From Betaproteobacteria bacterium (GTDB lineage: Bacteria > Pseudomonadota > Gammaproteobacteria > Burkholderiales > Casimicrobiaceae), in assembly GCA_013298455.1 (NCBI GenBank), contig JAAFHR010000205.1, positions 1-6,393 of the forward strand: DNA of 6,393 nucleotides, given 5' to 3'. Of this stretch, positions 1 through 5,438 are shown one piece after another. The position numbers and the translations under genes are program-made. The notes beneath the pieces were generated by a model. It had not been told where the DNA came from and searched no databases. It saw nothing but the letters and a program-made list of their open reading frames with translations. The number at the start of each line of letters is the position of its first letter. Position 1 is the first letter of the stretch.

Positions 1-936
1 CTCAGCCGCACGAGCTTTTGCCGGTGCCCAGACTTTTTCTAGGAGCGTGGCGACTGCGCTCGGCGTTTTGGCCATTCGGTCGACCAAGGCGTAATCGGCA
101 AAGTTCGTGTAACCGTGCAATTGAGCGCGCTCTTTTCGCAAGCGCAGGATCTCGACGCCGATCTTTCGATTGTCGGTGTCACCCGCATTTTCACCGCGAC
201 CACTCCATGCGTTGTAGACCTGCTCGCGCAAATCGCGACGTTCTGAAAACGTCAAAAACGGCATCGCGAGTGAGCGTGACAAGGTGATGGCGTAAGTGTT
301 TGCGAGGCCACGCGCTTCGGCGGCGGCGCGCGCTGCAGCACGAAGCGGCTCGGGCAGTCCGCGCAGATCAGCTTCATCTTTGAGCTCAAGTCGCCAACTG
401 TTTTCATCAGCGAGTACGTTTTGTTGAAACTGCGTGGTGAGCGTTGCGAGCTGCTGCATGATTTCGGCGTAACGCGTTTTGGCGGTCGCATCAAGCCGGG
501 CCCCTGCCCGCACAAAATCGAGATGAACGCGCTCTAGCAAACGGTTTTGTTCGACCGTGAGCCCCAACGTGGCACGTTGGGTGAAGAGCGCCTCGATCCG
601 CGCAAATAGCGCCTCGTTCATGTAGATCGCTGAGCTGTGCGCAGCGAATTTTGGCGCGACTTCGCGCTGCACGGCTTGCAACGCGTCGTTCGTCGCCGCG
701 TAGCAAAGGTTCCAAAAGCAATTCGACACACGATCTAAGAGGGCACCTGATCGATCGAACGCAACGAGCGTGTTTTCAAACGTGGCTTCGGCGCTGTTTT
801 TTGCGATGGCATCAAGTTCGGCAAGCTGCTCGGCGAAGCCAGCTTGGATTGCGCTTGCGAAATGCTCGGGCTGGAGCGTGGAAAACGGAGGTAGCGCGTA
901 GGGCGTTGACCAAGGGGTGAGCAGTGGATTTGTCAT
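1..936 (-). CDS. dcp: Peptidyl-dipeptidase Dcp, M3 family zinc metallopeptidase (N-terminal part, truncated by window edge)
   Basis: Translating the minus strand from the ATG at 936 gives 312 uninterrupted codons running off position 1. The protein starts MTNPLLTPWSTPYALPPF and follows the N-terminal helical part of the E. coli Dcp/oligopeptidase A family as I remember it: ENTLVAFDRSG near residues 48-58, YMNEALFARIEALF near 95-108, HLDFVRAGARLD near 125-136 and VDRMAKTP near 287-294. Family members are about 680 residues, so roughly half is present and the zinc-binding HExxH motif lies outside the window. Dcp enzymes remove C-terminal dipeptides from oligopeptides in the cytoplasm or periplasm; no signal peptide is visible here. 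No clear Shine-Dalgarno sequence precedes the ATG. The gene lies 52 nt downstream of the adenosyltransferase on the same strand, so the two may be cotranscribed. Oligopeptidase A (PrlC) is the main alternative; the N-terminus resembles Dcp more. Confidence 0.88.
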   Translation of the reverse strand, partial: MTNPLLTPWSTPYALPPFSTLQPEHFASAIQAGFAEQLAELDAIAKNSAEATFENTLVAFDRSGALLDRVSNCFWNLCYAATNDALQAVQREVAPKFAAHSSAIYMNEALFARIEALFTQRATLGLTVEQNRLLERVHLDFVRAGARLDATAKTRYAEIMQQLATLTTQFQQNVLADENSWRLELKDEADLRGLPEPLRAAARAAAEARGLANTYAITLSRSLAMPFLTFSERRDLREQVYNAWSGRGENAGDTDNRKIGVEILRLRKERAQLHGYTNFADYALVDRMAKTPSAVATLLEKVWAPAKARAAE

Positions 937-988
937 TTTGGAGCGTGTCAGAGCCAATTGAGAGAATTCAAGGGCATGAGCAGTGAAA

Positions 989-1555
989 TTACTCGCTGCT
1001 AGTGGCGGCGTTTCGTCCCTTTTGCCAAAGCACATCGGCTTGACCGGCTGCGCGATTGAGAACGCGAGCCAACACGAAACTCATGTCACTGAGACGGTTG
1101 AGATAAATGCGTGAATGCTCAGAGACCGAGTCGGTCGCCGAGAGCGTGATGAGCGAGCGTTCAGCGCGTCGGCACACCGTGCGAACGACATGCGCGTAGG
1201 TTGCGGCTTTGGAGCCACCGGGCAGGATGAATTCTTTGAGCATTGGCAGCTCAGCATTCATTGATTCCGTGAGGGATTCGAGCCGGAGCACCTGCGCATC
1301 GGTGATGGTGATGTAGCCCGGAATTGCGAGTTCGCCGCCGAGGTCAAACAAATCGTGCTGCACGTCGATGAGCGCGTTTCGGATGTCCGCTGGAATGTCT
1401 TCGGTGAGTAACAATCCAACGAAACAATTGAGTTCGTCAACGTCACCCAATGCCGCAACACGGGGATGGTCTTTCGCGATGCGTGTGCCGTCGCCGAGCC
1501 CCGTGGTGCCAGCGTCGCCAGTTTTCGTAGTAATCTTTGAGAGTCGGTGTCCCAT
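989..1555 (-). CDS. ATP:cob(I)alamin adenosyltransferase, PduO type
   Basis: This enzyme transfers the 5'-deoxyadenosyl group of ATP to cob(I)alamin, making adenosylcobalamin for B12-dependent mutases. From the ATG at 1555 the protein is 188 residues, the usual length. The ATP-binding loop TKTGDAGTTGLGDG is at residues 10-23, GDVDELN at 37-43, LPGGSKAA at 111-118, RTVCRRAER at 125-133 and YLNRLSD at 151-157; these are the family's conserved nucleotide and cobalamin-contact blocks. I chose the ATG at 1555 because homologues typically begin M-G-x-R-L-S-K-I. An in-frame GTG at 1582 would add nine residues, but its codon sits inside a palindrome 18 nt from the divergent gene's ATG. Neither start has a good Shine-Dalgarno sequence. 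The gene is divergent from the crotonase-like gene and upstream of dcp. The family call is firm; the start is less so. Confidence 0.93.
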   Translation of the reverse strand: MGHRLSKITTKTGDAGTTGLGDGTRIAKDHPRVAALGDVDELNCFVGLLLTEDIPADIRNALIDVQHDLFDLGGELAIPGYITITDAQVLRLESLTESMNAELPMLKEFILPGGSKAATYAHVVRTVCRRAERSLITLSATDSVSEHSRIYLNRLSDMSFVLARVLNRAAGQADVLWQKGRNAATSSE

Positions 1556-1568
1556 AGGTGAACTTGGC

Positions 1569-1585
1569 GCGGTGTTTGACACCGC
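1569..1585. promoter_or_regulatory. Perfect 7-bp palindrome between divergent genes (possible operator or leader hairpin)
   Basis: GCGGTGT, a 3-nt centre TTG, then ACACCGC form a perfect dyad in the 44-nt gap between the adenosyltransferase ATG (1555) and the crotonase-like ATG (1600). It ends 1 nt before the AGAAGG ribosome binding site at 1587-1592. It could be a protein binding site serving both divergent promoters, or fold in the plus-strand RNA next to the ribosome binding site. No regulator can be named from the sequence. Confidence 0.35.
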
Positions 1586-1599
1586 CAGAAGGCTAAACG

Positions 1600-2388
1600 A
1601 TGAGTGTAGAGCAGTCTTTGGTGTTGACCGAGGTCAATGCGGGCGTGGCGCGGTTGACACTCAACCGGCCGCAGCAATACAACGCGCTATCGTCGGCCAT
1701 GCTAGGCGCGCTTCACGCGGCGCTCGATTCGGTGGCTGCCAACCGAGCCGTGCGCGTCATCATTATTGCTGCCGAAGGAAAAGCCTTTTGTGCGGGGCAT
1801 GATTTGCGTGAAATTCGTGAACACGATGATGAGGCATGGCATCGAGCTTTGTTTGATCGCTGCTCAGCGCTGATGCTGCGGCTGCAAGAGATTTCGCAGC
1901 CGGTGATCGCCGAGGTTCACGGCATCGCAACGGCGGCCGGCTGCCAGTTGGTGGCCGCTTGTGATCTGGCGGTGGCGTCAGCAGACGCGCGTTTTGCAAC
2001 GAGTGGCATTGGTCTCGGGCTCTTTTGCTCCACGCCCGCCGTGGCGCTTCGAGCCAATTTGTCCGCAAAACACGCCGCCCATTTGCTCTACACGGGGCAG
2101 TTTATTGACGCCCAACACGCAGAGCGCGTTGGCTTGGTCAGTCAAGTGGTGGCCGCCGATCAATTGCGTGACCAAACGCAACGCTTGGCCGCGCAAATTG
2201 CGGCACACTCAAGCGCGGCACTTGAGTCCGGAAAGCGCTTGTTGCAATCGTTTGATCGCGTCACGACAAGCGACCATTACGCCACTGCCAGCGCCAACAT
2301 GGCAGCAGACTTACAAACGAATGATGCAAAATTAGGCATCGACGCGTTTCTACAGAAAGCGCCAACGCCTCTGTGGACGCACCAATAA
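1600..2388 (+). CDS. Enoyl-CoA hydratase/isomerase family protein, ECHDC3-like, lacking both catalytic glutamates
   Basis: This is a 262-residue crotonase-fold protein of normal family length. The CoA/oxyanion-hole segment FCAGHDLREI is at residues 63-72, and the second oxyanion-hole segment GIATAAGCQLVAACDLAVAS is at 108-127. In classical enoyl-CoA hydratase the two catalytic glutamates are 20 residues apart, in the C-E-L and P-E-I contexts. Here the aligned residues are Gln116 and Gly136, so ordinary hydration of enoyl-CoA is doubtful. The segment FATSGIGLGLFCSTPAVAL (132-150) and the C-terminal FLQK...PLWTHQ resemble the ECHDC3 group, whose bacterial role is not settled. The start is supported by AGAAGG at 1587-1592, 7 nt before the ATG. 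It is divergent from the adenosyltransferase and 43 nt upstream of a small membrane-protein gene on the same strand. Acyl-CoA binding is likely from the fold; the reaction is unknown. Confidence 0.9.
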   Translation: MSVEQSLVLTEVNAGVARLTLNRPQQYNALSSAMLGALHAALDSVAANRAVRVIIIAAEGKAFCAGHDLREIREHDDEAWHRALFDRCSALMLRLQEISQPVIAEVHGIATAAGCQLVAACDLAVASADARFATSGIGLGLFCSTPAVALRANLSAKHAAHLLYTGQFIDAQHAERVGLVSQVVAADQLRDQTQRLAAQIAAHSSAALESGKRLLQSFDRVTTSDHYATASANMAADLQTNDAKLGIDAFLQKAPTPLWTHQ

Positions 2389-2431
2389 TCGCGATTTCCG
2401 CACCCTTCACAGCCCTAGCGAGTACGACATC

Positions 2432-2773
2432 GTGAGTGTATTGAGCCCCAACATCCCGCCGCCGCTTGACCAACATGACACGCTTCGAGCCTGGAAAACG
2501 CAACCGTTTTCAGCGCGCTATTTCGTGGCGCTGAAGGTGATGCTGCGGGTCATCAGCTTCGTGGTGCTGCTGGCCGGTGTTGCGCTCATGATCGCCGAGC
2601 CCAGCTGGCGCACCGCAACGTTGATCGTGGGAATGTGGCTCGTCGGTGTGCCTTTAACGGCGTTGGGCTACGTGCGAAAAATGGATCGCTTGGCTGCACA
2701 AACGCCACCGATTTCGCCTCGGAACGAGAGCCCAACGACCACGATTGACATTCGCCAGCGGCGCATTGATTAG
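2432..2773 (+). CDS. Small two-helix inner-membrane protein of unknown function
   Basis: I do not recognise this 113-residue protein. It has a polar, proline-rich N-terminus (residues 1-30), two hydrophobic helices at about 39-55 and 62-80 separated by the short EPSWRTA turn, a basic GYVRKMDR stretch after helix 2, and a polar C-terminal tail ending RQRRID. The positive residues following helix 2 and the short hairpin suggest both ends are cytoplasmic. I used the GTG at 2432 because no ATG lies upstream in frame after the preceding gene's stop; the ribosome binding site is weak, so a nearby TTG at 2441 is possible. It lies 43 nt after the crotonase-like gene on the same strand, so cotranscription is plausible. 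It converges with the GtrA-family gene 8 nt away. Clean coding structure and typical composition support a real gene. Confidence 0.7.
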   Translation: MSVLSPNIPPPLDQHDTLRAWKTQPFSARYFVALKVMLRVISFVVLLAGVALMIAEPSWRTATLIVGMWLVGVPLTALGYVRKMDRLAAQTPPISPRNESPTTTIDIRQRRID

Positions 2774-2781
2774 CACCTCAA

Positions 2782-3174
2782 TCAGTGCTTGTGCAGCACG
2801 CGCCGGGCGGCAAAGAAATTGCACACAAAGCCGATCCCCGCGCCCACAATCACTGCCCCCGCAACGTGCCAGCGTGAACCGTCGCCGACCAATAGCAGCG
2901 CGCTCGAAACGCCGAAGTTAAGCGCCGTGCCAAACGACTGTGCGCCTATGTATCTGATCCACTCACCGAACGTTGCACGCTCGTCCGCTCGGAATGTAAA
3001 CCGGCGGTTAAAGAAGTAAGTCGTCGTGACACCTGCGATCATCGCAATGGCGCGCGCCACGAGCTTCGGTGCGCCTAAATGCAGTGAGATAAAAACGACT
3101 GCCAAGTCAACGCCCAGCGCGATGAGCGAGCCAGCGAAGTAGCGAGCGGATTGAAGTGCGGTTGTTTTGATCAC
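2782..3174 (-). CDS. GtrA family membrane protein
   Basis: This is a 130-residue protein with four predicted membrane helices at about residues 12-32, 38-55, 74-96 and 103-121, the typical size and topology of GtrA/DPMS-type proteins. The family hallmark YFFNRRFTF follows helix 2 (53-61), and a second N-F-x(3)-R motif (NFFAARR, 119-125) follows helix 4, reflecting the family's internal repeat. GtrA proteins are thought to help flip or position polyprenyl-linked sugars for modification of lipopolysaccharide, teichoic acid or arabinogalactan. No glycosyltransferase gene is adjacent, so its substrate cannot be inferred. The start is a GTG at 3174 with only a weak GAG-containing ribosome binding site. 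It is convergent with the small membrane-protein gene and divergent from etfB. Confidence 0.85.
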   Translation of the reverse strand: MIKTTALQSARYFAGSLIALGVDLAVVFISLHLGAPKLVARAIAMIAGVTTTYFFNRRFTFRADERATFGEWIRYIGAQSFGTALNFGVSSALLLVGDGSRWHVAGAVIVGAGIGFVCNFFAARRVLHKH

Positions 3175-3359
3175 GGTCTCAACGATACTCGATCCCGCCG
3201 CATGTGCTGCTGGCGGAGCGGCTCGGCAGTTGCCCGGGTCGATCGCGATGAGAGGTTTTCAAACGCCCAGATTTAGAGCCATGGCTCGACCTGCATTGGC
3301 AACAATTTGCGGATAAGTGCAGGGCTTTTGCTTCGTTGCAGCTCACAAATTCCGCGTAG

Positions 3360-3386
3360 TTGTGGCACCGGAGCCCCGCATATACT
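3360..3386 (+). promoter_or_regulatory. Candidate sigma-70 promoter of etfBA
   Basis: A strong -10-like hexamer TATACT lies at 3381-3386. The best -35-like hexamer is TTGTGG at 3360-3365 with a short 15-nt spacer; shifting the -35 to 3358-3363 gives 17 nt but a poorer match. The start of transcription would be near 3393, inside the dyad at 3392-3407 and about 70 nt before the etfB start codon. The -10 element is convincing by eye; the -35 is weak, which fits a regulated promoter. Confidence 0.5.
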
Positions 3387-3391
3387 TCTAG

Positions 3392-3407
3392 TTTACGTTT
3401 ACGTCAA
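3392..3407. promoter_or_regulatory. 16-bp dyad operator at the etfB promoter, LiuR-like
   Basis: TTTACGT, a 2-nt centre, then ACGTCAA form an inverted repeat with one mismatch (TTTACGT against TTGACGT). It begins 5 nt downstream of the TATACT -10 element, so it covers the likely transcription start, a position typical of a repressor site. From memory, MerR-family LiuR, the regulator of branched-chain amino acid degradation in beta- and gammaproteobacteria, recognises sites of this TTGACGT-ACGTAAA type, and ETF genes are plausible members of its regulon. The regulator gene is not in the window, so the assignment is inference. Confidence 0.55.
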
Positions 3408-3420
3408 TTCGGAGCGCTGA

Positions 3421-3437
3421 AGCGGACTGATTCCGCT
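3421..3437 (+). other. Small hairpin in the etfB leader
   Basis: AGCGGA (3421-3426) and TCCGCT (3432-3437) can pair as a 6-bp stem with a 5-nt loop in the 5' untranslated region, ending 13 nt before the AGGAG ribosome binding site. It is short, has no T-tract after it and may be chance; a modest effect on mRNA stability or initiation is the most it suggests. Confidence 0.25.
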
Positions 3438-3450
3438 GGCTGCCCACAGC

Positions 3451-3455
3451 AGGAG
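3451..3455 (+). promoter_or_regulatory. Ribosome binding site fixing the TTG start of etfB
   Basis: AGGAG lies 6 nt before the TTG at 3462-3464. Translation from that TTG gives the canonical EtfB N-terminus [14 protein letters not shown]. The upstream in-frame ATG at 3360 would place the promoter and operator inside the gene and add 34 residues with no family counterpart. Confidence 0.85.
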
Positions 3456-3461
3456 TCTGTC

Positions 3462-4211
3462 TTGAAAGTTCTTGTTCCCGTCAAGCGCGTTGTTGATTAC
3501 AACGTGAAAGTTCGCGTGAAATCCGACAACTCGGGCGTGGATATTGCCAACGTCAAAATGTCGATGAATCCGTTTTGCGAGATCGCTGTGGAAGAGGCGG
3601 TTCGCCTGAAAGAAAAGGGCGTTGCCACTGAGATCATCGCGGTGTCGGCGGGCGTGGCGCAGTGCCAAGAAACGCTTCGAAACGCGATGGCGATCGGTGC
3701 TGATCGCGCGATTTTGATTGAGACGGATGTCGAGCTGCAACCCTTGGCAGTTGCCAAATTGCTCAAGGCGGTGGTGGATAAAGAGCAGCCGCGCTTGGTG
3801 ATTTTGGGCAAACAAGCGATTGATGACGACGCCAATCAAACGGGTCAAATGCTGGCTGCACTCTTGGGTTGGGGCCAAGCGACCTTCGCATCGAAGGTTG
3901 AAATCGCTGGTGACGTGGCCACGGTCACGCGCGAAATGGACGGCGGCCTCGAGACGATTTCGCTCAAACTCCCGTGCATCATCACGACCGATTTGCGCTT
4001 GAACGAGCCGCGCTACGCAACGCTTCCGAACATCATGAAGGCGAAGAAAAAAGAGCTCGCCAACATGAAGCCTGCCGAGCTGGGCGTTGATGTAGCCCCT
4101 CGGTTGACAACACTTCGCGTGGACGAACCTCCGAAGCGCCAGGGCGGCGTGAAGGTGGCCGATGTCGCGGCGCTGATTGAGAAACTGAAAAACGAAGCGA
4201 AGGTGATCTGA
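3462..4211 (+). CDS. etfB: Electron transfer flavoprotein subunit beta
   Basis: The beta subunit of the FAD/AMP-containing ETF heterodimer accepts electrons from acyl-CoA and related dehydrogenases and passes them to ETF:quinone oxidoreductase. From the TTG start it is 249 residues, the standard length. Visible landmarks are [14 protein letters not shown] at the N-terminus, [14 protein letters not shown] at 33-46, the AMP-site-type segment [15 protein letters not shown] at 116-130, the beta-family signature [17 protein letters not shown] at 155-171, and the dehydrogenase-recognition loop [13 protein letters not shown] at 185-197, whose Leu188 corresponds to the anchoring leucine described for human ETF. 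This conserved loop marks it as the classical group I ETF of fatty acid and amino acid oxidation, not a nitrogen-fixation FixA. It is followed after 2 nt by etfA and preceded by a promoter with a dyad operator. Confidence 0.96.
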   Translation: MKVLVPVKRVVDYNVKVRVKSDNSGVDIANVKMSMNPFCEIAVEEAVRLKEKGVATEIIAVSAGVAQCQETLRNAMAIGADRAILIETDVELQPLAVAKLLKAVVDKEQPRLVILGKQAIDDDANQTGQMLAALLGWGQATFASKVEIAGDVATVTREMDGGLETISLKLPCIITTDLRLNEPRYATLPNIMKAKKKELANMKPAELGVDVAPRLTTLRVDEPPKRQGGVKVADVAALIEKLKNEAKVI

Positions 4212-4213
4212 TC

Positions 4214-5146
4214 ATGGCTAATCTCGTTATTGCTGAGCACGATCAGGGCTCGCTCAAGGCCGCAACGCTCAATGTGATTTCGGCGGCAGTTGCCATTGGT
4301 GGCGACGTCCACGTGTTGGTCGCGGGTCACAATGCGGCTGCCGCTGCCACCGCCGCATCGCAAGTTGTGGGCGTGTCGAAGGTGTTGCACGCTGATGGTG
4401 CGGCGCATGCCAATTTGCTCTCGGAAAACGCGGCAGCTCAAGTCGTTGCGAACGCGTCGGGTTACACGCACATCCTCGCCGCTGCTACGGCTTACGGTAA
4501 GAGTGTTGCGCCGCGCGTGGCAGCGCTTCTCGATAAGGCGCAAATCAGCGACATCATTAAGGTGATCGATGCCGATACGTTTGTACGTCCGATTTACGCT
4601 GGCAATGCGTACGCCACGGTAAAGTCGAGTGACAGCGTGAAGGTGTTGACGGTGCGCGGCACGGCCTTTGCGGCTGCCGCGAAAACTGGCGGTAGCGCGA
4701 CGGTTGAAACCGTAGCAGCGGTTGCCGATTCGGGCGTGGCGAGTTTTGTGTCGGCCGAAGTAACGAAGAGCGAGCGCCCTGAACTCACGGCGGCCAAAAT
4801 CATCGTCTCCGGTGGTCGCGGCTTGGGCTCGGGCGACAAATACCGCGAGGTGCTCACGCCGCTGGCCGATAAGCTCGGAGCGGCACTCGGTGCGAGCCGC
4901 GCAGCCGTTGATGCGGGCTATGTGCCCAACGACTACCAAGTCGGTCAAACCGGAAAAATTGTCGCGCCCGATCTCTACATTGCCATTGGCATGAGCGGGG
5001 CGATTCAGCATTTGGCCGGGATGAAAGACAGCAAAGTAATCGTGGCGATCAACAAAGATGCGGATGCGCCAATTTTTGGCGTTGCGGATTACGGATTAGT
5101 CGCTGATCTGTTTGATGCCGTGCCGGAGCTGGTGGCGAAGCTGTAG
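4214..5146 (+). CDS. etfA: Electron transfer flavoprotein subunit alpha
   Basis: The alpha subunit carries the redox-active FAD of ETF. The protein is 310 residues, the usual bacterial length, beginning MANLVIAEHD. The N-terminal alpha/beta domain covers about residues 1-185. The C-terminal FAD domain shows VSGGRGLGSGDKY at 198-210, the conserved arginine in the GASRAAVD segment at 226-233, YQVGQTGKIVAPDLYIA at 241-257 and GAIQHLAGMKDSK at 262-274, ending in the AINKDADAPIF segment. Met260 sits where the family signature usually has Ile or Val, a mild change. The ATG lies 2 nt after the etfB stop; an AAGGTG ribosome binding site at 4200-4205 lies inside the end of etfB, so the two are translationally linked and made in equal amounts. 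No convincing intrinsic terminator follows directly. Confidence 0.97.
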   Translation: MANLVIAEHDQGSLKAATLNVISAAVAIGGDVHVLVAGHNAAAAATAASQVVGVSKVLHADGAAHANLLSENAAAQVVANASGYTHILAAATAYGKSVAPRVAALLDKAQISDIIKVIDADTFVRPIYAGNAYATVKSSDSVKVLTVRGTAFAAAAKTGGSATVETVAAVADSGVASFVSAEVTKSERPELTAAKIIVSGGRGLGSGDKYREVLTPLADKLGAALGASRAAVDAGYVPNDYQVGQTGKIVAPDLYIAIGMSGAIQHLAGMKDSKVIVAINKDADAPIFGVADYGLVADLFDAVPELVAKL

Positions 5147-5438
5147 TCATCGTCTGTCTTGACCCAAACCCGTTTTGCGTGTCGACGAAATGCCAGTCGC
5201 ATTGAAGCGGTGCGCTGGGATCTTAGCGATTTCGCAGTGCTTACACTTTTGCCACAGAATTCACAGATTCCACAGATGATTGCTGCAGCAGCGCACAGTT
5301 GTCGGCTTGTCCGCTACGGTATCTGAGCAACACGAAATTGGATAGCTGGAACCCCTGAAATCTGTGCAATCTGTGAAGTCTGTGGCAAAAAATTCCGGCG
5401 ATTTTGTTTGTTAATCCGTCACCTCAGCGGAGCTTTCT
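5147..5438. other. Gene-free spacer between etfA and the acyl-CoA dehydrogenase gene
   Basis: About 290 nt with no plausible coding frame on either strand. Its main content is the inverted repeat at 5247-5390. The part before it (5147-5246) holds only very short dyads, such as AATGC/GCATT around 5189-5203, too weak to call a terminator. Between the repeat and the next gene the sequence is AT-rich (5385-5415), suitable for a promoter, but I see no clear -35/-10 pair. The length and the repeat suggest the dehydrogenase gene may have its own promoter, though read-through from etfBA cannot be excluded. Confidence 0.6.
5247..5390. repeat. Long inverted repeat with three CACAGA units at 9-nt period in each arm
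   Basis: The left arm (5247-5277) and the reverse complement of the right arm (5360-5390) match at 29 of 31 positions, separated by 82 nt. Within the left arm CACAGA starts at 5253, 5262 and 5271; in the right arm TCTGTG starts at 5361, 5370 and 5379, so both have an exact 9-nt period. Transcribed RNA could form a long stem with an 82-nt loop, ending in a UUUU/AAAA pair. No target-site duplication is evident at the ends, and no T-tract follows on the plus strand. It may be a dispersed intergenic repeat, a small non-autonomous element, an mRNA-stabilising or attenuating structure, or an array of protein binding sites. Confidence 0.85.

Noticed and set aside
18..920. Several 70-90-codon frames on both strands in the first 900 nt
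   Set aside because: They are out-of-frame readings over the dcp coding sequence, which is open through the left edge and carries conserved family segments.
2387..2396. AATCGCGATT palindrome after the crotonase-like stop, with a second ATCGCGAT at 3242-3249
   Set aside because: These are short words built from the GATCGC-like composition common in this sequence; two copies with no shared context do not support a repeat family.
2772..2789. AGCAC/GTGCT hairpin across the convergent stop codons, as a bidirectional terminator
   Set aside because: The stem is only 5 bp with an 8-nt loop and there is no T-tract on either strand.
3399..3878. 159-codon minus-strand frame opposite the etfB start
   Set aside because: It overlaps the conserved EtfB coding sequence and shows no family motifs; it is a shadow frame.
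4013..5011. Long 332-codon open frame on the minus strand opposite etfB/etfA
   Set aside because: It is antisense to two unmistakable ETF genes, is rich in Arg, His and Cys without recognisable motifs, and arises from the codon bias of the plus-strand genes.
5247..5390. Insertion sequence or MITE with terminal inverted repeats
   Set aside because: The inverted repeat is real, but no target-site duplication and no transposase are visible, so a mobile-element call is not supported without genome-wide copies.
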